From Phyllostachys edulis (Eukaryota; Streptophyta; Magnoliopsida; Poales; Poaceae): a DNA stretch of 64,000 nucleotides. Below, in pieces: positions 58,200-64,000 of the stretch. Location: positions 7,132,834-7,196,833 of the forward strand of contig CM070561.1 of the NCBI GenBank assembly GCA_036346405.1, written 5' to 3'. Every line of letters begins with the position of its first letter. Within the stretch, counting starts at the first letter, position 1. The translations under genes and the position numbers were made by a program. The notes below the pieces were generated by a model. It saw only the letters and a program-made list of their open reading frames with translations. It had not been told where the DNA came from and made no database searches.

Positions 58200-59213
58200 C
58201 AAGACGGAGACACCTGTAGCAGTAAAGAAATATCTACTAGTGCTACTAGAAAAGTACGTGCGTGTCGTCACTACGTTTATGTACTCCTCTGATCTGCAGA
58301 AAAAAATGGTCGAGGAGATCACCGGCTCTCTCAAGGCGCATGAGGAGCTTCCGAAGAGGTATCAGTCCCGTAACGAGCAGACGTTGTTGTTAAAGGGAGA
58401 TGTAAGAAGCGGTGACAAACAGTTTCACAAGGAACCGCCGTCGAAGGACGGTCGTGGCTCATCAAGTAGCCGCGAGCGTGGGCGCGGGCATGGGCGAGGC
58501 GGTAGAGGTGGACATGGAGACAAGTCTGGAGAAGGCGGTGGTGACAGATCCCGTGATAAGTCGCATATCAAGTGTTTTGAATGTGATAAATTTGATCACT
58601 ACGCGTCAGAGTGCCGAAGTCACATAAAGTGCTTCAACTGCGATAAGTATGAGTACTACGTTTCGGATTGCCGAAACAAGAAGAAGAACGAGAAGATAAA
58701 CCTCATCTGAGCTTGTGAAGACGACGACGAGCCGACCCTGCTTCTCTCCTTATGTGTCAAAGAAGCGCCAGTCATGGTGATGTTGAACGAGGAGAATGTA
58801 GTTCCTAAACTATGCACAGAGGGAGGCAGCCACGATCACACTGATCTGTGGTATTTGGACAATAGAGCAAACAATCAAATGATGGGGGATCGCTCCATGC
58901 TCCATGAGCTTGACGAGAAGATTTGGGGTAAAGTCAAGTTTGGCGACGACTTGACGATGCAGATAAGAGGCAAAGGAACAATATTCTTGCGATGCAAAAA
59001 CGGCGATCAGAAGATGCTACCTGAAATTTACTTCATATCGAGTTTGTGCAACAACATACTCAGTTTCAGCCAGTTGGCGGAAGAAGGGTGCAGGGTGCAG
59101 GGTGGAGCTGCAGGATAAGGTCTTGCGTGTCTATGACAAAAATAAAGATATATTGATGAAGGTGAAAAAAAATCACCAAACCAGTTGTATAAAGTTTCTC
59201 TAAAAACTTGTAA
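58200..59213 (+). pseudogene. Ty1/copia gag and protease, broken
   Basis: A gag piece (58240-58710) has VTTFMYSSDLQKKMVEEITG and LKAHEELPKRYQSR, then an Arg/Gly-rich RNA-binding tract. Two zinc knuckles follow. The first, CFECDKFDHYASEC, keeps C-C-H-C; the second, CFNCDKYEYYVSDC, has Tyr in place of His. A stop follows at 58710. The protease segment (58774-59118) has W-Y-L-D-N-R-A-N instead of D-S-G-A-S, so the active site is lost. N-terminal gag and the 5' LTR are missing. It is the same family as the fragment at 88-983. A CACTA element cuts it at 59213. Confidence 0.88.
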
Positions 59214-60540
59214 CACTACTACAAAACAAGCTATAGAAGACGCCTCATCACAGACGGTTCCTTTGAAATCGTCTGTGATGAAATTATCACAGATGGTTCT
59301 TTTAGAACCGTCTGTGATATGTAACTATCACAGACGGTTTTTAAATGGAACCGTCTATGATACGTTACAGATGGTTCTTAACAAGAACCGCTGCGTAATA
59401 TCTGAGTCATCATAGGCGGTTATTGTTAAGAACCGTCAGGAAGTATCCTGAGCGGTTCTATTTACAAAGCATGCGTGATGTCTTCAGATATCATAGGCGG
59501 TTTATATTAAAACCGCCTGTGATTTGGATATCAAGTCACGAGCGGTTTTTAATACAAATAAATGCGTGATGAGATACTTATCACGAGCGGTTCGTATTAA
59601 GAACCGCGTGATGAATAATTATCACAAACGGTTTGTCATACGAACCGCTGCGTGATATGTCATCCTGACGGTTTTTGATCTGAACCGCCTCGTGATTACT
59701 AACGTGGGAGTTCGAAAATTTGAGCGCATGCACGGAGGCAAAATATTTTGGCGTTCTCCTTAAATATCCTAACGGCGGAGGCCACCCCACCTTGTCTTCC
59801 ATGGGGAGGTGAGTGGTACTTCTTTAGCCCCAGGATCGCAAGTATCCCAACGGCGTCGCCCCAACCGCGCCAGCGCTCCGGTTCTTTGGAAAACCTCCGC
59901 CTTGTGCTCGGCTTGGTCCTCCTCATGGCTTCGTTCCCCTTCCCCTTGTTGGCTATATTGGTTTGTACGTGCAATCTTCATTTATTCATTTTGATTTGTG
60001 ATGCTAGTTATGCATGCATGGTGAGGCGTTGGAGGTGGACTATCATGGCTTACTGAGGTACAATACCACTCCCCTCTATCTATTCTCTACCCTTTGCTCT
60101 GCGATGTGGGAATGCATGATGATATGGGCTATTGTTAATGTTCTGATGGAATGGGTTGGTTCACCTAGTTGATTTGGCTGAGGCCAAAATAATAGTGGGA
60201 GGGGAAAGATGGTGAGTACCTTGCTTGGTCAGATTTGGATGGTGATGATGGTGCTGTGGTGATGGGGGTGTTCTCTAGTGTACTCACCACATCTGCATAT
60301 ATACGATCTTCTTCCCTCTTTTTTCAAGCTGCGTCTTGTAGCTTGAGCAAAGCGGCAATGAGCAAACCGATTTTTTTTGTAGTGAAAATAGCTATCACAG
60401 ACGGTTCTTATTCAGAACCGTCTGTGATAGCTATTTTCACAGACGATTTTAAAACCGTCTGTGATAACCGCCTGTTATCACAGACGCATAAAAACAGACG
60501 GTTCACAAAACCATCTGTGATGACGTTTTGTGTAGTAGTG
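59214..60540. mobile_element. CACTA element (En/Spm), non-autonomous, 1.3 kb
   Basis: Ends CACTACTACAAAACAAGC and, on the complement, CACTACTACACAAAACGTC. The 3-bp target duplication TAA is at 59211-59213 and 60541-60543. Subterminal regions (59240-59700 and 60385-60530) are packed with direct and inverted copies of TCACAGACGGTT / AACCGTCTGTGA, the arrangement that En/Spm transposases bind. The centre has no transposase. Confidence 0.95.
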
Positions 60541-60543
60541 TAA

Positions 60544-61621
60544 GCTAGTTTGTCTGAAGGACAGCCTGGAGGAGCTAGAGTGGAACTGGGGTATCGAACC
60601 AGGTATGAGACAAGACAAAGAAAGTACGTTTATCTTTTTTAGTTTTAGGCAAAGGTGCAAACGCAGCTGGTTCTCTCGACGAACCTATATCTACCACCGA
60701 ATAGGAAGTCTCAGGCATTGTTAATCTCACTGTCCAAGGACATAGTGGGACCCAGGGGCGACACGCAGTTGGCCTAGGAGGCGGAGCCTTGGGATGTCCA
60801 AACGGCGCACAGGGCTCTGCAGGAGGCGGCGAGTTCCACGCGCATGAAGGGCGCGACGTACACGCAGTTGGAGGCGGTGGGCTCCATGCGCATGCATGTG
60901 TAGCAGGTGGCGGCTCGGGAGTTCCAGACCACATGCACGCAGCTGAGGGCAGAGGACCCCACGGTCATGTAGGCGCAGAAAATGGCGCGCACATTGCTAG
61001 AGGTGGCAACCCCCATGCACAAGCCGCCGCTGGAGGCGCACATGCAGCAGGCACCAAAGGCTCCCATACGCATGCAGGTGGCGCAGGAGGAATCGGCTGG
61101 GAAGGTTAAAGCAGCATGTCCCATCAGCTAGAGTGATTGATGTTGGTTCCAAGGCTACAGTAATTGGCTCCCACGATCGGGACTCACCTGGAACAGGTAC
61201 TGCGCTTCAAGGTGAAGAAGGAAATGTTGCTGGCATGGCTTCTTCAGTAATAGCTAGCAGTGGGAACTTTGACGAAAAGTTGCCTGGTGAGAAACCTCCG
61301 AAGAAGCGTGGCAAACATAGAAAGTTCCTCCCTGTTGTTGAAGGGAAAGGAATGGGCAACCGGGAGAAACAAATAAATGACAAAATCTTGAACACTCTAC
61401 TGGCCAAAAGTTTTGAGGAACGGATGGATGTTAGCAAGGCAATTACAACGTACAAGGTGAAGAGAGATCCTAGTGGTGCTATTGTGAAGCACAAAGTATG
61501 GCTTGTGGCGAAAGGATATGTACATAAGCAGGGGTGGACTTCGAGGAGGTGTTCGTTCCAGTTGCTTGATTGGAGACAGTAAGACTTCTTATTTCTTTAG
61601 CGGCTCATGAAGGGTGGCAAG
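60544..61621 (+). pseudogene. Ty1/copia remainder: low-complexity region and RT start
   Basis: Continues the copia copy after the CACTA element. A Gly/Ala/His-rich, repeat-like tract (60780-61110) takes the place of integrase. From 61230 comes the sequence before reverse transcriptase, then YKVKRDPSGAIVKHKVWLVAKGYVHKQG (61450-61530), a conserved copia RT start. A single-base frameshift follows, since G-V-D-F-E-E-V-F-V-P-V-A is readable in another frame. The next LTR cuts the frame at 61621. Confidence 0.82.
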
Positions 61622-62382
61622 TGTTGGAAATATGCCCTAGAGGCAATCATAGAGATGATTATATTTCATTATGTTCATGACATTGGATAATGTGTTATCT
61701 TGTTCCTAGAATGATATTGTTAATATTTATTATCAAGTATGTGACTTGGTTGTGAAACTCTATATTTCTGCGATAATTATTCTTATACGATCCCTGGTCG
61801 GAAACATATGAGGACACATATGAATAGACTAGCATATGTATTGGTTGATGACTATGTTTCACGAGTCATAGATATGGAGATATCAAACCAATAATATGGA
61901 CACATGTTAGAGAACATGGTGTTGGATAAGACCCACCTTGAGACACTATTGAGATTGTTATGATTCTATGTGTCGTTAGTTGGTCTCAAGCAATGATGAT
62001 GTATAATCCTTAGACCTGAGATCAGCATGGTTTCCTACATGTGTAATAGCACTCTTAGGGGTTGCCAAACACTACACCGTAACTAGGTAGTTATAAAGGT
62101 AGCTTTCGGGTATGCTGTGAAACATGGAGAGGAATGTGACTGGTCGGATATGGGATTTGCCCCTCCTAACATAACAGGAGAGATGTCTCTGGGCCCCTCG
62201 TTGTGATCGGATAAAGAAAGTGCATGGCCATGCCACTAGTAGTCGAAGTGTTCGACCACGTGAAGCTATCCGACACTCGATCGAGAAAGTATTGAACAGT
62301 CCATGGATGACACAACATCTCACTTGGAGTTCAACCAGACATCGTGAGGCAAAGAGTATACACGAGTAGGTCGCTCGGTTCG

Positions 62383-62545
62383 AACAGTTACAGACTGGTC
62401 GTATGGAAATACAAGCTGGTTGTAGACTGGTTGAACGTAATCACAGAGTGGTCGTAAAGAGTTACGAACTGGTCGTGACCAAATACGAACTGGTTGTATA
62501 AAGATAGGACCTGGTCGTAAGTGATGAGGACCTGGTCGTAGATCA
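62383..62545. repeat. Clustered ACTGGTCGTA-type repeats in the Angela LTR
   Basis: About eight copies of CTGGTCGTA or CTGGTTGTA at roughly 15-25-bp spacing, 210-370 bp upstream of the TATA box. Confidence 0.8.
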
Positions 62546-62754
62546 TGTTGCATTAAGGTTCGTCCGATATAATTTGTTTGTATTCGGGAATTGATATGTT
62601 CTGCTAGGAGCCGCTACGACTCGTGATCAGAAAGGGTTTCCAAGTTACAACCGAACTACGCATGAACCTACAAGGTCACACACTTAACGGGTTGGAACAA
62701 ACCAGTACGAATACGATTCGTCAAACGTGTTCGGATAGGATCCATCACGAGCAC

Positions 62755-62761
62755 TATATAA
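62755..62761 (+). promoter_or_regulatory. TATA box of the Angela LTR
   Basis: CACTATATAAGGAGATGCAT, about 30 bp before the likely transcription start. Confidence 0.7.
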
Positions 62762-63227
62762 GGAGATGCATGAGGCTGTGGGGAGGGAAGGGATGCGAGA
62801 AACACCACCAAAACCCTAGCCGCCATCTTCCTAAGAGCTCTACCGTGCAACTTGGTGCTAGCACACCGGTGTATGGTTGTTCCTGCCCTGGATATGTGGA
62901 TACCGTAGAGGCGCTACTGCGATTGTTGCGCTTAAGGACGATCTGCGATCTTCACAAGGAACTACAGAGGTTGCTGGAGGAGACGATCGACTCGCGAGGA
63001 CGCTGGACGATCGACTCGACTCTTGATCGACTTCTTCGGGCGTTGGACGATCGACTACGACCACTACATCGACGCGCTATACTTTGGACCAGGCTGCTCC
63101 AACCCTTCTTCCACTGCTCTGCGCGTTTGGTGGTAACAATCTATGATCATCTATTTGCTTGGCTTCCTGATTTGCGTGGTAGAAAATTTTGTTTGTAGCT
63201 ATCGTAGCCTACCCCGTGACCCAACAG

Positions 63228-63239
63228 TGGTATCAGAGC
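63228..63239 (+). promoter_or_regulatory. Primer-binding site, initiator tRNA-Met
   Basis: TGGTATCAGAGC one base after the LTR end. Confidence 0.95.
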
Positions 63240-64000
63240 CATCCTGCGTAGTTTTTGATCTTGATCGATCGCATATACTTGATATGTGGTAGTAGTAGAT
63301 TGGATCTATTACTGGTCAGGTCTGGTAACCTAGATCGGTTCATATAGATGGAACGATCTAGATCCTGGTCGATAAGATCGATCAGTTCTCGGTGGTAGTA
63401 CATGGGTCTACGAGGAGGTATGAGCTATAAGGACCAGATGATTTATTGCGCTTGTTCACAACCAGTCTGCATAACACTCCTACCGGTCAGAATTCCGCCA
63501 TCGGAGTATGCCGCAGTGTGTGGTCGTATCAAGGCATTGATCGGATTGGTTCGGAATAGGGTTAATTTGATTAATCCGATGATTTCCAAGGCTCGGTTGC
63601 GTGAATAAGATTCATGTCTCAGAAAAAGTTTTCGAGCGCGCTGCCCCTTCAAACCCCACCCGCTAACCGGCTAGCGGGACCGCCGTGCTGGGTATTCGTA
63701 CCGCGCGTTGTAGGTAGTGTGTGCTCATGTCGTCCGATATGCATAACTTGTTTTTGCAGGGTTTGATGTGAATAGTATGACCCATAATGGTTCATGTATG
63801 AGATACATGTATTTGTGTAATGTTCATGACTTGCGTGTCATGTTAATTGCAGCCCAAGGCTGTATATCTATTTTTGTATAACGGCCTGCGTGTCGACTTG
63901 TGATGCTTCTTTACTCCTTGCGTTTCATTACTAGTGCTATTAGAAATGATGGCTTAGTGGGAGTGCTTGGAGGAGTTGACCACTTGAAGACATGACGAAC
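63240..64000 (+). mobile_element. Leader of the Angela-like element, cut by the window end
   Basis: Untranslated leader between primer site and gag. No gag motif appears before the window ends. Confidence 0.75.

Larger units (their letters stand above)
61622..63226 (+). mobile_element. 5' LTR of an Angela/RIRE1-like copia retrotransposon
   Basis: Starts TGTTGGAAATATGCCCTAGA, the well-known start of Angela/BARE/RIRE1-type LTRs in grasses, and ends CGTGACCCAACA (1605 bp, TG...CA). It is followed by an initiator-Met primer site. The left flank is GCAAG (61617-61621); the matching copy should lie beyond the window. It inserted into the dead copia reverse transcriptase. Confidence 0.92.

Overview
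This is plant nuclear DNA, almost certainly from a grass (Poaceae). The two host genes read like close relatives of rice genes, and the repeats are typical grass families (Angela-type copia, Tat-type gypsy, MULE, CACTA, Tourist). I see no bacterial, organellar or viral gene set. The species cannot be named from the sequence.

Only two host genes look intact, both on the minus strand. The first is a five-exon Tubby-like F-box protein gene (5395 down to 2411; 400 aa). The second is a 14-exon vacuolar Na+/H+ antiporter of the NHX1 type (37479 down to 33186; 547 aa). For both, the splice sites I place keep the frame and give GT-AG introns throughout. A block of about 25 kb of transposons separates them, so they were probably near neighbours before it accumulated.

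Layout: 1-1497, deletion derivative of a Ty1/copia element with its 3' LTR. 2411-5395, Tubby gene, with an 87-bp tandem duplication upstream. 7652-12550, dead MULE transposase gene split by a probable solo LTR (8173-9252, target duplication CATAA) and a small TIR element (9508-9796). 12926-32341, a non-autonomous LTR element (target duplication CGGAG, initiator-Met primer site) whose ORF contains an RRM like that of polypyrimidine-tract-binding proteins. A full-length 11.9-kb Tat-like gypsy element (13149-25004, target duplication GGTCC) sits in its left LTR, and a 3.9-kb solo LTR (27364-31289, target duplication ACAGA) sits in its ORF. 33186-37479, NHX1. 39900-41210, a hAT-like TIR element carrying a broken carboxylesterase fragment. 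41224-43830, remnant with a second Tat-type antisense gene and a Tourist MITE (TSD TAA). 43912-57477, a large non-coding LTR element (LARD-like) with a 4.7-kb L1-type LINE in its left LTR. 58200-61621, a dead copia of the same family as at 1-983, split by a CACTA element (59214-60540, TSD TAA). 61622-64000, 5' LTR, primer site and start of an Angela/RIRE1-like copia that runs off the window.

The most unusual items are the RRM-bearing LTR element, the carboxylesterase-carrying hAT-like element, the antisense genes of the Tat elements, a 72-nt stop-free in-frame intron in the Tubby gene, and an extra primer-binding site outside the LARD. Everything was read by eye; domain names rest on motif recognition, not on a search.
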